Shown here piece after piece: positions 1-16,492 of a stretch of DNA of 64,000 nucleotides. The DNA is from Portunus trituberculatus (lineage: Eukaryota > Arthropoda > Malacostraca > Decapoda > Portunidae). Each line of letters starts with the position of its first letter. Position 1 is the first letter of the stretch. The notes under the pieces were generated by a model that was not told where the DNA came from, did no database searches, and saw only the letters and a program-made list of their open reading frames with translations. The DNA is taken from assembly GCF_017591435.1 (NCBI RefSeq), contig NC_059268.1:7304184-7368183 (forward strand). Direction: 5' to 3'. The position numbers were made by a program, and so were the translations under genes.

Positions 1-371
1 ATAGAAAATAGAGAAATGAATTGAGAATGCACCAAATAAAACCCAAATTAACAACCTAAATAAACACACACATAAAGCATACAAAAGGACAATACAAGAC
101 AATGACGCAGATGGATGAGGTTTCAAGCGCAGCGCAAAATCTACCGGTGTGTCTGAGGTAGCGACAGAGGACGGTGTAATGTGAACCAATGCAGGAGTGG
201 CGTGGCTGCTGGGGCGGTCGGTGGTGGCTGCCTGTCTGCGTCTCCGTCTCTGTCTGGCCACTCACTCACTGCACGTCACCTGTTGTGTTCTCAAGTGTGT
301 CCTTGTGTCGGAACACCCTTGTCATTCTGCCCTGGCTTGCGGTGGTGGCCTCAATCAAGTTTTTCTTCCTT

Positions 372-375
<4 letters not shown>

Positions 376-444
<69 letters not shown>

Positions 445-471
445 CTTAAAAGGTCTTACTTAATACTCGTC

Positions 472-525
<54 letters not shown>

Positions 526-553
526 ATGCGTGAGTGAGTGAGTGCGTGCGTGC
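376..553. repeat. (CT)n then (TG)n/(TGCG)n microsatellites
   Basis: A CT run of about 65 bp is followed, after 30 bp of unique DNA, by a TG run that changes into TGCG and TGAG units. Confidence 0.95.
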
Positions 554-805
554 TAAGTTCGTCACATTACTGTTCATTAGAATGCTGGGTGTCATGGTAA
601 TGGAAATGGTATGGATGATAATAAATGTTGATGATGATGATGATAGTAAAATAATGATAGGAGAAGGAGGGCAAGAAGAAGAGGAGGAAGAAGAAGACGT
701 GAGAAGAGTCTGTAATAATAGAGTTAGAGAGAATTACAGGTTTGTTGTTGTTGTTGTTCTTTTCTGGTGATGCTTCTTAATTAATCCTCCAGCTCCCCTT
801 CTCAC

Positions 806-807
<2 letters not shown>

Positions 808-859
<52 letters not shown>

Positions 860-883
860 TATTGTTGAGTTCATGATATTTGG

Positions 884-926
<43 letters not shown>
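808..926. repeat. (TTA)n and (TG)n microsatellites
   Basis: A TTA array (about 808-862) and a TG array (about 884-926) are separated by about 20 bp. Confidence 0.95.
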
Positions 927-928
<2 letters not shown>

Positions 929-1481
929 GAGAAATGTCGCCAGATCTTCCACTCTTTAGGTGAGAGAGAAAAATAAAGAAAAAAACGCTAACACTGAGTA
1001 CATTCCTGCGGTTGTCCGAAGGAGTCGCAGCAGCAGCAGGAGGAAGAGAAGAGGAGGTGAAGAGGAAAAAGAGGAAGAGGAGGAGGAAGAGAAGGAGGAG
1101 GAGCAAGTGTATAAATATTACTCGTACTCTCACGCGCACCTCTTCTTTTGTTTATTTTATTTCCCTTGTTTGCTTTTCCTCTACTTCTTTAGCCATTATT
1201 ATTATTATTTTTATATTATCATTATTACTATTAATGCGATTATTTTTAACACTTTTGTTCTTCATCTTAATATGAATAGCGCCATTTACTTCTAAAAATA
1301 TAACCTTTAACAATACAAAGATTTTTTTCCCTCTTTCATTTCTCAACGCGTCCGTCATGTGATCTTTTTTATTTTTCTTCTTATTTTGAATGACTTCTGA
1401 TCCCTTCCTGGCCTTGGCGCTCGGAACACACACAATGGAGTCTGCACAAAATCTCTTTCTGGTCTTGTAACACTCGACATG

Positions 1482-1613
<132 letters not shown>

Positions 1614-2732
1614 CCTGTGTTCACCTCTCAGTCTCCGTATGGCACAAATCTTTGCTCGTAACGTGATCGCTCTTCTCTTTTCGTGTCTTGGTTAACATTC
1701 TGACACAAGAGTTTGAACAATAGCACCAATGTTCTTATTCCCTTCTTTATGTTCGTAAGCAAGATTTTTTTTATATATACACATAACACAGAGTATCTCC
1801 TTTATCCACCTTCCTATTTTTCCAAAAAGCAAACATTTTCATGGAGAAATAATGTGTATTTTTTATTTATTTATGTACTATCATTCTAACACGGCTCTTT
1901 AAATAATAATCCCCTCCTATTCTCCTATCAGTCTTCGCATGAGAAATATCAACAGTAAAATTATCTTTATCTTTCATTCTTTAAGTTCTCTTTCATCCTC
2001 ATTCCTTCTATTCACCTCTCAGTTTTCGCATGACAGAGCAATATCAACAGTAAGATCATGTTTCTTTTTTATTCCTCTCAGTTCTCTTTTATCCATCTCT
2101 CATTGTATCAGTTTTAATGCGAATGTAATCTCTTGTCTATCCATATCCACTCCTCACTTTTATAACCATTGCAATGTACCTGGTCTGTATTTTTTTTTAT
2201 CCAATCCTCAATAACATGACGGTTTTAATACTCACATGATATCTCTAACACGATACCTCCACTCCTTGTAACTTTAATTAATAAACTTCAGTAGACTTTT
2301 CACTCGGTCAACTATTTTTCTCTTCCTTCCCTAACCAGAAGTTGGAAGAGTGTCAGGTTAGCGGGAGAACTATACTAGATATACTTATCTTTTATGTGTC
2401 TTTTTATTTTCTTTTTATTTTGTAACGGGTACGTTTTATGGAGAACTTCGACATATACTCCTGCAAAAAAGAAAAAAAAAGAAAAAAAAATACGTGTGTT
2501 TCTATTTCTACACTTGGTTTGTCTTTCCATCTCTCAAAGTAAAAGAAAAATATGTAAAGTTGCGTGCGTTGGTGTATTCTCATGAGCATCTCTTCCCCTT
2601 TCTTTCTGGCTCTTCTTCCGTCTGACCTTATGAAAAATACATCTGCAATGGAGAAGCTTTACCACAGGAGACGGAGTTCGTGGTGAGTGTAGTTGCGAAG
2701 GTAGTGTAGAAAGAAGGATTGAAATGGAAGGT

Positions 2733-2861
<129 letters not shown>

Positions 2862-3127
2862 CTGAAAGCAGTAATTGATCATAAAGCTGTACTATTTTTT
2901 TTTTTTTTTTCATTTCTCTCTCACCCTGTCAAACTTACTAATACACGAGTTAGTATTATTTTTCAGTTCTCATTCCTTTTATCCATGTACTCTCTTGAGA
3001 CCTTCCTACTGAAACAATTCAAGTCAGGAAGGGAGAAGTACAGAATCAGGCACGGAATTCCAGAGTTTACCTTGTTTATCTATGCAAACTAGATGCTTAA
3101 ACTCCTCTGAATGTTGGCAAAAGACGA

Positions 3128-3420
3128 GCAAAGCAGTAAAAAGTTAAAGATATGCCAACCTTAACTCACTGCGCATAAGTCAAAGTTTCACCATCTTGAG
3201 TAAAGCAAAGATCAGCAAATCTCATTCTGACATATGGGTGGCAGTGGTGATCGATGCGTGGGTTAACTTGGCAAAACATGACCAAAGCAGTAAAAACATT
3301 AAAGACGCATGTAACACCTTAACTCGGCTGCACGGAAGTTACTTTTACCAACTAGAATAAACCAAAGATCACTAAGTCTCATTCTTATATATGGGTATCA
3401 GTGGTGATCAATACATGGGT
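3128..3420. repeat. Imperfect tandem duplication, about 150-bp unit
   Basis: Two diverged copies follow each other. Both run from 'caaagcagtaaaaa' through 'ccttaactc' and 'aaagatca' to 'cagtggtgatc' and end in a 'tgggt' motif. The first spans about 3128-3265 and the second about 3281-3420. Confidence 0.7.
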
Positions 3421-4259
3421 AGATTCTCTTGGACTGTCTCATACACAGCTGGCCACAGTGACGAGCAGCAGTGTGATGACCGGTACCGATGTGTGTAGTA
3501 TTGACCGCATCACTGCACCATTTTGCTTGCCCCGCACACCACACACCGTGACACTACACTCTGCCAAGGCAACACGTGGTACAGGCTGCGGGGGTGAGAC
3601 TGTGAGGCGGCGGTAGCTCGGGTGATACTGGTAATGATGATGATTGCAGGATTAGAATATTAGACAGTAAGGGAAGTTGAAAGAAGCTGTTAAGCCTACA
3701 CATGGTAATCCCTGGACGTACTTTCTTATTTCTACTTATCCATCAAGCATGCATGTGATAATCCCTGCATGAAACATAACATACTTATATTCACCTATCG
3801 TCCTCATCCATGAATATATCTGCATGAGTAACTCGAAAACTCTTAACAACATTAACTAAACTACATGTGTTATAAAACATTCGAAAACATTCTATCTCTT
3901 CCTATGTTGTGTTTTGAAATTATGATCAAAATTTGCACAAAACTATTTTCTTTAATATATTCAGTACTATTCAATTTCTTAAACAAAATCATTTATTTTT
4001 AGTCAGAATAGCGTAAATGTAAATAAAAATGCATTGAATTCCTAACCAACGATTATTTTTTTTAGCCTCTTGATTACAAAAAGTGTTACCAAGGCTTAGT
4101 ATGACATCCTGAATGTTATGAAGCTGATGGCGCGATACTGAAAGAGAGGAGCTGAGAAGCCACGGTACTTAAAGGGTCAAGAAAGCCTTGGCCTCAGCTA
4201 AGAGCTTCAGGCTATCCACGATGTTTGAACCTGAGAGTTGTATGAGCTGAAAAAACAGT

Positions 4260-4299
<40 letters not shown>

Positions 4300-5128
4300 C
4301 TACATAAGAAAATTAATAAAAGATAAATAAATATTTGTATAATGGTAAATGAAATAGCTTCGCCTATCATATCTCTCTAGCGATAAGTATAACAACAACA
4401 CCTGATTGTTACTACTTTAGGTATTCCTCACCCTCACCTAAGATTTCATCACCACTAGGCTGTTTCACCAACTTTGCCGCAGGAATTTTGCCACCGAGGC
4501 ATGCGAACATTGTAATATTGTCACAGATTGATTCTTTCACTCGCTGACTGATCTACGTATCTTATTAAGAACGTTTAACATCTGTTAAAAGATTTTTACT
4601 TAATTATAATATGATAGAATAATACAATTATAAGTTAGATAATGGCTTTAGTGACAATGAAATAAATCTGCAACAAATTTTAAGACAAAGTGTCAGGGAG
4701 AGAATCATTCTATGATAATTACCATGTTCGTGTGTCCTTACTTGCCAAAGTCACTATGCCAGCTGAGGACACAGTGAAATATTAATCGTGCCATCATTTC
4801 ATTTCATTATGATTCCGTTGTTGCATTAAAGTCAGTCATTCATTCGTTCTTCAAATTTTCCTCTTACCATTAAATTTTATGACCTTATTATTTGCAAGGT
4901 AAATACTGTAAACCCTTATTCCTAAACATTTTGTCGTCTTATCTCTTACATTTTAAAAAGTTGCAACAAAAACTACTGCAATTCTCAGGGAAGTTTTCAT
5001 GATTCTAGAGAGTTTAACAGACATTTTGCACTACCATTAGCAAAACACTTAGGAGAACCCGAATGACAATCTCTCTAGGATCATAGTCTTGGTACGAGAG
5101 AGAACAGTGTTTAAGAATAGGAGCAATT

Positions 5129-5325
5129 ATGTTCATGCCTGACTGTTTTGCTAAAAAGTTGACGGGGAGAAACATTGCTTCATTTCTACCCCGTTCGCCC
5201 ACACACAGATTGCTAACAAAAACATGTACTTCAACAGACATTGTGTACTTGAATTTGTGTTCACGTCTGACTGCTTTGCGGAGGAAGATGACGGGGAGAA
5301 ACATTGCTCTATTTCTATCCTATTC
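5129..5325. repeat. Direct duplication of about 62 bp, 130 bp apart
   Basis: Two copies share 'gacggggagaaacattgct' and flanking 'gttca.g.ctgact' sequence. They start near 5129 and 5259. There is no sign that either is coding. Confidence 0.75.
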
Positions 5326-5817
5326 CATCCACATGTAGGTGTCTAGTAAAAGCGCATAGTTCACCAAAAACCCTCGCCATAGCCCCGGTATCGTCTCTAC
5401 TGCTCTTCCTGTGTAATCCCATGTAATCCTTTTTTCTCACATCCCTTACCACTGTAGTAGACTGTAACGGCAGTCTGTGAAACCCCTTAGGAAGCACTTC
5501 TGGATTAGCATTAACGCATCCAGGCGAGTCTATGTAAGGACGCTATCTCGTGATCCAGTTACGGGTTGTGATGAATATAAATATAGAACCAGGGATGTTT
5601 TTTTTTTTTTTGGGTGTGTTTACTGTGAACTGGAGGGAATGTTGTTGATGGAAGGGATGTTGTCGTAGTAGTTGTTGTTATTATTGTTTTGTTGTTATTG
5701 TTGTTGTTGTTTTTGTTTTTGTTTTTGTTGTTTTCCTCCACCTCCTCTTCCTTTATCTTTTATTATTTTCTTCCTCTCCTTGTCTTTGTTATTTTCTTGT
5801 TCTTGAAAATTTCTTCT

Positions 5818-5886
5818 TCGTCTTCTTCTTCTTCTCCTTCTCCTTCTTCTTCTTCTTCTTCTTCTTCTTCTTCTTCTTCTTCTTCT
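5818..5886. repeat. (CTT)n microsatellite
   Basis: CTT trinucleotides with a few CTC variants. TTG and TTTTTG runs lie upstream (5665-5730). Confidence 0.9.
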
Positions 5887-6554
5887 TTATCTCCATCTTC
5901 TCTCTTCTTTGTTCATTACCCGTGGTGCACCGCAGACGGAGTAATTGGTGACCACGAAGGATGACTGACATATTCTGCTTTCGTAACATTTGTGTAGTCC
6001 TCTAATTATCTAATCACTCAGGTTATTATCTTGTCCTTCCTTTTCTTCTGCTTTAATCACTCTATGCCGTGTCCTCTACTTCTGCTTCATGACTTTTATC
6101 TCTCCACTATCTGCCTTAATCTAACTAATGCTATTTTTACTACTTGTATCTATATCATCACTATTTCTGTCATGTTTGTCTCATATCCGAAACATTCTTG
6201 CCAGATTTCACCACTTTTTACGACCAATTGCATAATATGATTTATATAACAACCACCATTAAAATATCTATCTTATTTAAATTACCACCGTTTTCTTTAT
6301 CATGCTCTTGTAACCATTAGTATGCTTCACTAACTACTATCATATAATCTAGCCTACTCATCGACTCTACTCTCCTCACTGCCATTACGAACCTAATGCT
6401 ACATCCTCTGCCTCACTCCGCTGACCACCATCAACATCATATTTCCATTTCCCATTTCCACTTCCCTGCTGCATCAACCAGTACTCTCTCATTTCGCCCC
6501 TGCATTACTGCCATCATAATCTTGGCAATATGAGGACCACCGAGGCTATACACA

Positions 6555-6613
<59 letters not shown>

Positions 6614-7080
6614 GGACACCAACGGACAGAAATGCACTTACGTAGGTATTCACGGGCATATTTCTCGCGCTACCCTGCTGGCACAAGACACTGCGAGCCT
6701 TTATTTAGTGTGGTGGTGGTATTCTTGTGTACGTGGTGGTGGTGGTAGTAGGAGTAGTAGTAGTGGTAGTGGTAGTAGTATGTTCTTTCGGTATTCATTT
6801 ATTTGCGTCTTACTCTCTGTATGATTTTGAAAACTTAATTGATTCAGGTTTGCAAAGTAGATATGTAATACTACTAGCAATAATAATGCAATAGCAGTGA
6901 TGATGACGATAACAACAACAACAAGGTGTGATCCGATGTATACGAAGATAGAATACACCTATAATTAATATCCTTAGGTTATTATTATATCACTGAGCCA
7001 TTTGAAAAGTAGTCCATTACTAATCTCGCAAGTTGCTAAGAGACAGCGCTTCACAGCGGCACAGCCTCCCCGGCGTCGTG

Positions 7081-7182
7081 ATGGACCATTTAGAGGCCGT
7101 GAGGGAAGCCGCGCACCACACCCTCTCGTTCCGCTGGCAGTTTCATGACCCTAAAGTTAAGATGCAAGACCGGTGGGGGTGA
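7081..7182 (+). CDS. Possible 33-codon small ORF or first coding exon
   Basis: In a short GC-rich island (about 7020-7260), an ATG at 7081 opens a 33-residue frame beginning MDHLEAVREAAHHTL and ending in TGA at 7180-7182. Its composition looks more like protein than the surrounding AT-rich DNA, and the ATG follows 'gtcgtg' with G at +4. It could be a stand-alone small ORF, the first coding exon of the gene whose last exons lie at 13842 and 16421, or chance. A GT that could act as a donor lies at 7179-7180, but the phase would not join directly to 13842. I recognise no family. Confidence 0.2.
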   Translation: MDHLEAVREAAHHTLSFRWQFHDPKVKMQDRWG

Positions 7183-8083
7183 AGTGTGCGTGCTTAGTGC
7201 GTGGCGGAGCGTGTGGCGGCGGCAAAGGTGCTAAGGACAAGGCAAAGCTGTTGTTCTGATGCTCGACCATGCAAGCAAAATGTCTGCTCTGCACTCGACC
7301 AATCTATGTATAGTCAAGAATTCGAAGGCCATTTTCTAAAATATTATTATTCCATATGGATTGCTTTTGAAAGTTACAGACATACATCATCACTCAGTCT
7401 TCAAGACAAGTTTTCAATTTATAATATAAAATCCTTGTCAGATTAACAATGATAATGAAAAATCTACTTGAAAGCTGTCAAAACTTTTAATAGAGCGAAA
7501 ACTTAAGGCTGTCAACACTAAAAGAAAAAAAGTCGGTGAAAGAGACAACATTGTATAAGAGAAAAAAAATTGTGATGCCAACCAGAATTAGAAGACTAAT
7601 ATAAGACTAGATTTACTCTTGAATGAATAAGATATCCAGGGATAAACTGTCTCTCTGAAACAAGTTGTTTATTTATTTTGCTTTACTCATGAAATATGAA
7701 ATGGCAATATTAAATTTGAATATGATAAAGGATTCGTAGTTTTCTCATAAGTTTGTTTAGTGTGTTTGTGGACTGCATTTCTTTCAGGCTGTGTGTTGTT
7801 ATCTGTCAACATATACTGCTTGACTACAGCTCTCTTGCTGTAACTATTTTCAAAGTTTTATTTCTGTGATATTGTATTACGAAAATTTATTTCACTGTCA
7901 TTCTAAAAGTTGTGATTAGTAAACATCTACATCTATCTATCTGTCTATCTATCTATACTCTGTAGCTACCATTGTTTTAGGCAGTGTTTTTAGGCTCGTG
8001 TCGGGGCGCCAGTTATGATCGATGAGAAACATGGCGAAAGATGAAGAAAAAGAACATTCTTGGCTGCTACACAAATTTGGTGC

Positions 8084-8131
<48 letters not shown>

Positions 8132-8820
8132 GGCAAACACTAAATTTTCGTATCTTTGTGAGCAGCGTGCATGTGCCATAAGCTGCCGATAGTGAGATAA
8201 GTGGCTTGCCCCTGTGCCTAGTGTGCCGTCGTGCCCAGGGTTGAGAGGCTATACTGTTCCTCATCCTTGTTCGTGCCCGGGCGCCTGGGTACACACACAC
8301 CCACGCAGCCACCTTGGTTGGGCCGAGGCACTGACGTGGGAACACCACCTGGCTCTCTCATAAACAAAGGCAAAGAGGAGGCTGCTTGGTGCGTGCTCTT
8401 TGGCGCCGTCTAGCTTATCTCACTGAAACACTTTGCTCTCTTACCACGACTGTTCTCAAGGGCCACAGAGATGATTAGCCGCATTCTCAAGAGTGTTTCT
8501 CGTTAATCTGTCACTAGGACCGTAAAAATACCCATGAAAACTGCAACTTCAGCTAAAGGTGTTGGAATGCAATAGAGGTGCAGTGCATAAGTGTTTCAGA
8601 ATATTTTTAAGAGACCTTGGAAGTGATTCGGCCGGTTTTTATGATGTGTTTTTCATTTATGCTGTAAAAATGCATGCTAAAGTATCACTTGAATTTTTAA
8701 AGCATCCCTGAAAAGCCAGGAGCTTATCCTATAGTCTGTTGAAGAGTCAGTGGGAGGCATCGAAACGTCCATAGATGGGTAGGGAAGTAGTTTCGTTGAA
8801 TAGATAAATAGATAGATAGG

Positions 8821-9010
<190 letters not shown>

Positions 9011-9956
9011 TATACCGCATCGTAGAACATAAAAGAAAATTCGGAAGAGACTAAGAAACAAATAGAAAAAAGAGATAGAAATAGAAAAAAACACGTCTCT
9101 GAGGATCTATTGCGGACAAAAGATAATTTTCCTCCTTTGAGAGCGACAAAGCTTTGGTGAAATCCAATCCTTTTGTGCTGAGCGTCTAGCTGGTTAAGGG
9201 AAGAGTTGACGTTATGTTCAAACACTCAAACACGGGACAGCAGCCTTCACTTTCCACCTTTCTGTTCCCATTTGTAGCATTTCCACGAATCCTCCTTTCT
9301 TTATCTCATGATCTTCAAGAATCTCGTAGCTGTTCGAATACCCCGCCAGTATTTTAAACGTTTTGCACTCTCATTATGTGCAATTATCAAAGGCCGTGTT
9401 CTTATGAGTGATTTTTCTATTGATGATGCAGAATATTTACAAAACTATCATTAACGCTATATACTTCCACTTGACTAGAGTCTTTCAGAGCACGCTCCCG
9501 GTGCATTGAATGAACTGTCATCTCTTCACCACCAATCTTTACTGTCCCTTAACATGACTATGATTCGTATTTTCAACAGTTTGGGACTCTTATCTCGACT
9601 ATCTTTTAACAAGCTATAGTTAAATCACTGAAAAATTTTCTGTGTGATCCTCGTGAGATTTGAGTAAGAATTATGTCTAATGAACCGTAAATGGAAAAGA
9701 AGAAACAAAGATATAAATCATGAGAAACCAAGTAATTTAAATGGACTTTGAAAATAGTCTTTTATGAAAACCCAAAACAATCAAGAATATGAGCCTTAGC
9801 TGTGGCCTTGGTAGTTTTAGCTAATAATTACTTACTCCTCCCTCTGTGAAGTGTCAAGAGTATTATCAGTGGGGTCGATCACACCTGGGGCATCTTCCCG
9901 TGTGGCGAGGGTGTGAACGTTGAGGTGGCGTAAAGGACTTGCAAAAGGGGCTGTGT

Positions 9957-10200
9957 TTAGGTTATTCAGGGGTTCTAGACAAGCAAATTGGTTCTTCTTA
10001 CTTCTACAGAATTAGTGGAATAATTAAAATTTATGCTGTGTTTAATTCGTGACTTCAAGCGACGTGAAGGTAATTTTTATAGGACTGAAGTTATTACATT
10101 ATTTCAGTGTTTTAGAAAAGCAAATTGATTCTCGTTCCGTTTACACAGTTAGTAGAAAAAGTAAAAATTCAAGCTGTTTTTTACTCTCGACTTCATGCGA
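9957..10200. repeat. Imperfect direct duplication, about 125-bp period
   Basis: Two diverged copies share 'caagcaaattg.ttct', 'cagaattagtggaa' / 'cagttagtagaaa' and 'aagctgt.tttta..tcg.gacttc'. They begin near 9960 and 10090. Confidence 0.6.
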
Positions 10201-10911
10201 AAAATATCAGCCTTTTTCCTTCACGTCACTGTATTCAGTTTAAAATGGAAGGAATAGCTCTTTTTCGAGTACCACTGTATTAAGCACACCATGGCCATCA
10301 ATAACCGTAATAGAGCATTGTCCAAAATAGTAATAGGTAATCTTTGCATATTATCTCCCGTCTTCATGAGAGGTCAATGTTTCTGATATCTCTTCTTTAT
10401 CCATCCGGGTCGTGCTCTTGTTCCTCTGACTGCTGTATATCTTTTACATCTTTCTTTATGTAGTCAGTCCATCTCTGCTTCAGTTCTCTCCTATCTCTCC
10501 TGCTCTGCACTTTCGTCTTCATCACGCCTCTTCCTTCACAAAAGATTTGTCTCTTCTCTGCTTCAGTTCTTTACATCCTATAAATGCATCTTCCTTCCCC
10601 TTCAGTTATCATCCTACAAATGTTTCGCCTTTTCTCCTTCAAATGTTTTTCCTCTTCTCTTCAATATTCCTCGTCTTTCTTTCTCGTATGAATGTTCTAT
10701 CTCTTGTCTTTAGTCCTTTCCTCCCTCCCTGCATCTCCATCTCCATCACTCCTTTCCCCTCACTGTCCGTGTCACTTCAGTCTTCCTTCCTATACTTTCT
10801 TGTACGTGAGGTTATATCATTTGCAAGGAGCTGACAACGGACCCACACTAGTCAGGAACACGCGATCCCTGCACGGAAGTTACCACGCTGCTGTCTCCTC
10901 TTCCTCGTTCC

Positions 10912-10977
10912 TCCTCCTCCTCCTCCTCCTCCTCCTCCTCCTCCTCCTCCTCCTCCTCCTCCTCCTCCTCCTCCTTC
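10912..10977. repeat. (CTC)n microsatellite
   Basis: About 22 CTC units. Confidence 0.95.
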
Positions 10978-11744
10978 TGCGCCACCTCCTCCTCTTTCTC
11001 TTTTATTATTATAATTATTATTTTTGTTGTTGTTCTTGTTGCTGTTGCTGTTGTTGTTCTCATGAAGGTTAAAACTGGACCCTCTCCAGTTATTCCCGTC
11101 CTTCACCCCGTTTCTCCCTCGTAGACAAACTAATACAACTGCTCAGGTCAGGACTCTTTACCATACGTTAGATTAGTTCAGCCAGCCGCGTTTCATTGCA
11201 CCATCTACTAGAATCCCCCTTGTATTTTTAGAGAAAGGTCACTGCAAGTAGGCCGCTGCTATCAAGGCGCGTGAATCAATACAGCTTGCTCACCTCTTTA
11301 CTGCATGTTTGAACTGTTAAGTCGAGACGTTTTGCATTTTACTGTTTAGTCTAATTTTCTCCAGTTTCAAGAAGAGGGGAGCTTAAAATAGGGCGGCGCA
11401 TTAATGACATGTGAAAGCGTGTGAATCAGTTACCAGGGGATGATTCACTTCCTCCTCCTCCTCCTCCTCCTCCTCTACCTCCTCTTCCTCCTCACTGCCA
11501 AAGAACGGGCGTGGAGGCTCCTTGGCTAACTCTAACCTTAAATTTTACGCGACTCCTCCGTCACCACATTACTCGTATGTATATAAAATCCATAACCTGA
11601 GAGAAAGAAAAAAAAAAGTCACGTTAAAGTAAGGAACAATTGAAGGCAGAGAGGGAAAACGGGTAAATATATTTCCTTTGACCTAAAGGGAAAAGGTAAA
11701 GGAATAGCTGAGAAAGAAAATAAAGAGAAAGAAAGTGAGGAATG

Positions 11745-11748
<4 letters not shown>

Positions 11749-11825
<77 letters not shown>

Positions 11826-11967
11826 TGATGCACAAATTACGACTTGTAGGTGAAGAAGGAAGACCAATAGAGAAATGTACCGTTGTAAAGACAGGAAGAT
11901 CTTAGCCACCACCACCACTACCACCGAAAACAATAGCAGAAACTACTACTGCTACTACTACTACTAT

Positions 11968-12017
<50 letters not shown>
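11749..12017. repeat. (AG)n and (CTA)n microsatellites
   Basis: AG array at 11749-11820 and CTA array at about 11943-12017. Confidence 0.93.
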
Positions 12018-12018
<1 letters not shown>

Positions 12019-12226
12019 AAATATCCACTCTGTTCACCTATGCCGCCAAGAAATCACCACTACCTCGTGTTTAGCTGTCCGTTCCGTGTCACATCATACA
12101 ACAATCAGCAGAGACTCAGCAAAGAGAGGAATCGTTACCGCTTGGGAGGAAGGAATGGGTTGTTCACGGCAATAAGTTATTCATTATGTCATAAGGTTGA
12201 AGGCCCTGACTGGATACGTGGCATTA

Positions 12227-12297
<71 letters not shown>

Positions 12298-12604
12298 GTC
12301 GAGTATTTGTTGTTTTGGGTCTGTTTCTTCGTCTTTTCAGCATTTTATTTAATTCCTTTGTCTTCTTTTCTTTCTCCTTTTCCTTTTCCTTCTCTTCCAA
12401 CTTATTTTTTTTCTTATTTCTTTCCCGTTTTCTTCTCATCTTGCTCTTTTTCGTTATTTTTTTTTCATTTTCTCTTTAATTCACCGTGTTCAGTTGTCCT
12501 TCTGTTTCTTTCTTTTTTTTCGTCTTTTCTTTGGGTTTCTCATTTTTTTCATTTCTTTTCTCCTTTCGTTTTGTTCACTCGTCCGCCTTGTCTCTTTGTT
12601 CCTT

Positions 12605-12830
12605 CTCAGGGCCCCGTATTTCGAAACGCCCTGGACTTCCATAAGGATGATTTTCAAAGGTCACAGAGATGACTTGTCGTGTTGTCATTAATATTTTCCC
12701 AGCGATGATGCAATCTTTGTTAAAATATCATTGGAGTCGTGAAAATAGCCTTGAAAACCTCAGTAATTTCCACTAGATAATACTGTTGTCGAATGTACCC
12801 TTGGGACCGAAATATATGAGTGCTGTCACT
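12605..12830 (+). repeat. Dispersed repeat family (one of about five copies)
   Basis: Begins 'cagggccccgtatttcgaaacg' (in part) and contains 'ttcaaaggtcacagagatga', 'gatgatgcaatc' and 'gaaaatagccttgaaaacct'. Diverged copies lie at about 8440-8570, 9330-9470, 15000-15110 and 53225-53350. No coding capacity or clear termini were seen, so the class is unknown. Confidence 0.6.
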
Positions 12831-13337
12831 GGAGCTTTAAAAGAGAATTAGATTAATATATGGTCAAGGATGATAGTTGGATATGGTAGGTATGTTTCAT
12901 ATATGGGAACTGCCACATGAAGACTTGGGCGTATTTCCGGCACCTACTTGAAATTTTTCAAAGGTTACAATAAAAATTTAATCATACTATAGGGAGCATT
13001 GCCTCTCTTAAGCCTTTCATTGCGATATAGAACTCCCACCTTAGAAAGCATTGTGCATAACCTTCACACCTCCTACAAGAAAGGAAGAATGGGCTGAAAG
13101 AATAGGTTTTCCAGTATTTAGCCAGTATAATCTTTAAAGATGTCTGTACAACAATTAAATGTCTCAAGAGTGCTTTGTATTGAAGTTAGACGGCGGCAAA
13201 TTGCACTGCAGCTAGGGAATAATACTTTATAGCACGTCATATAAGTTTTAATAATAGCGGCACGTCTATAACCTCCCAGTTGGCAGTTGAATACGTAAAG
13301 GTTTTTTTTTTCCAGATTCTCAGAGAAGACGCTAATA

Positions 13338-13575
13338 TTCTTTTATAAGAAATCGACGCTAGCGAGTCTAGTGGTACAGGATTTGAACCCGAGCAGCGCG
13401 CAGGGGTTCGAATCCTATCCACGGTCTGAGATTATGAAGGATAACTGGGCAACGGTTTTCAAAATTGCCAAAAATGAAAGGGCTTCGTTATATATATAGG
13501 AGGTGCCGTGATATTCCTGACAGATTTGGGCAACTTGACGTAAAATTAATAAAGAAATAAATGAATAAATAAAAT
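13338..13575 (+). repeat. tRNA-derived SINE remnant
   Basis: A polymerase III B-box-like 'ggttcgaatcc' (about 13405) follows an A-box-like 'tctagtggtac' (about 13367). A body of about 130 bp then ends in an A-rich 'aataaa'/'aaataaat' tail at 13545-13575. The order head, body, tail is typical of tRNA SINEs. It is too degraded to assign the tRNA. Confidence 0.55.
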
Positions 13576-13760
13576 GCTAATGACAATAATGAGTAAACAA
13601 AGCAGGAAATCTTCTAAACGCATGTTGTTATTACAATGTGCCTTTGAAAGAGTCAGCGGTCACCAGTGCAGGATATTTTGACCTTTCCCTGCATTTGCTG
13701 TGTGTAATTGTCCGCTTTACTTTTCATTATTTATTGTATCCGCCTCAGGGCTGCTTATGA

Positions 13761-13762
<2 letters not shown>

Positions 13763-13821
<59 letters not shown>
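13763..13821. repeat. (CT)n microsatellite forming the pyrimidine tract of a splice acceptor
   Basis: About 59 bp of CT ends 20 bp before the AG at 13840-13841, which starts the exon at 13842. Confidence 0.85.
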
Positions 13822-13824
<3 letters not shown>

Positions 13825-13841
13825 CATTCCATTATGTTCAG

Positions 13842-16492
<2,651 letters not shown>

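Noticed and set aside
11875..12672. A 265-residue plus-strand open frame
   Set aside because: It is made of CTA, CA and pyrimidine-rich repeats (poly-Tyr, Thr-His, Phe/Ser-rich) with no domain and no conserved composition.
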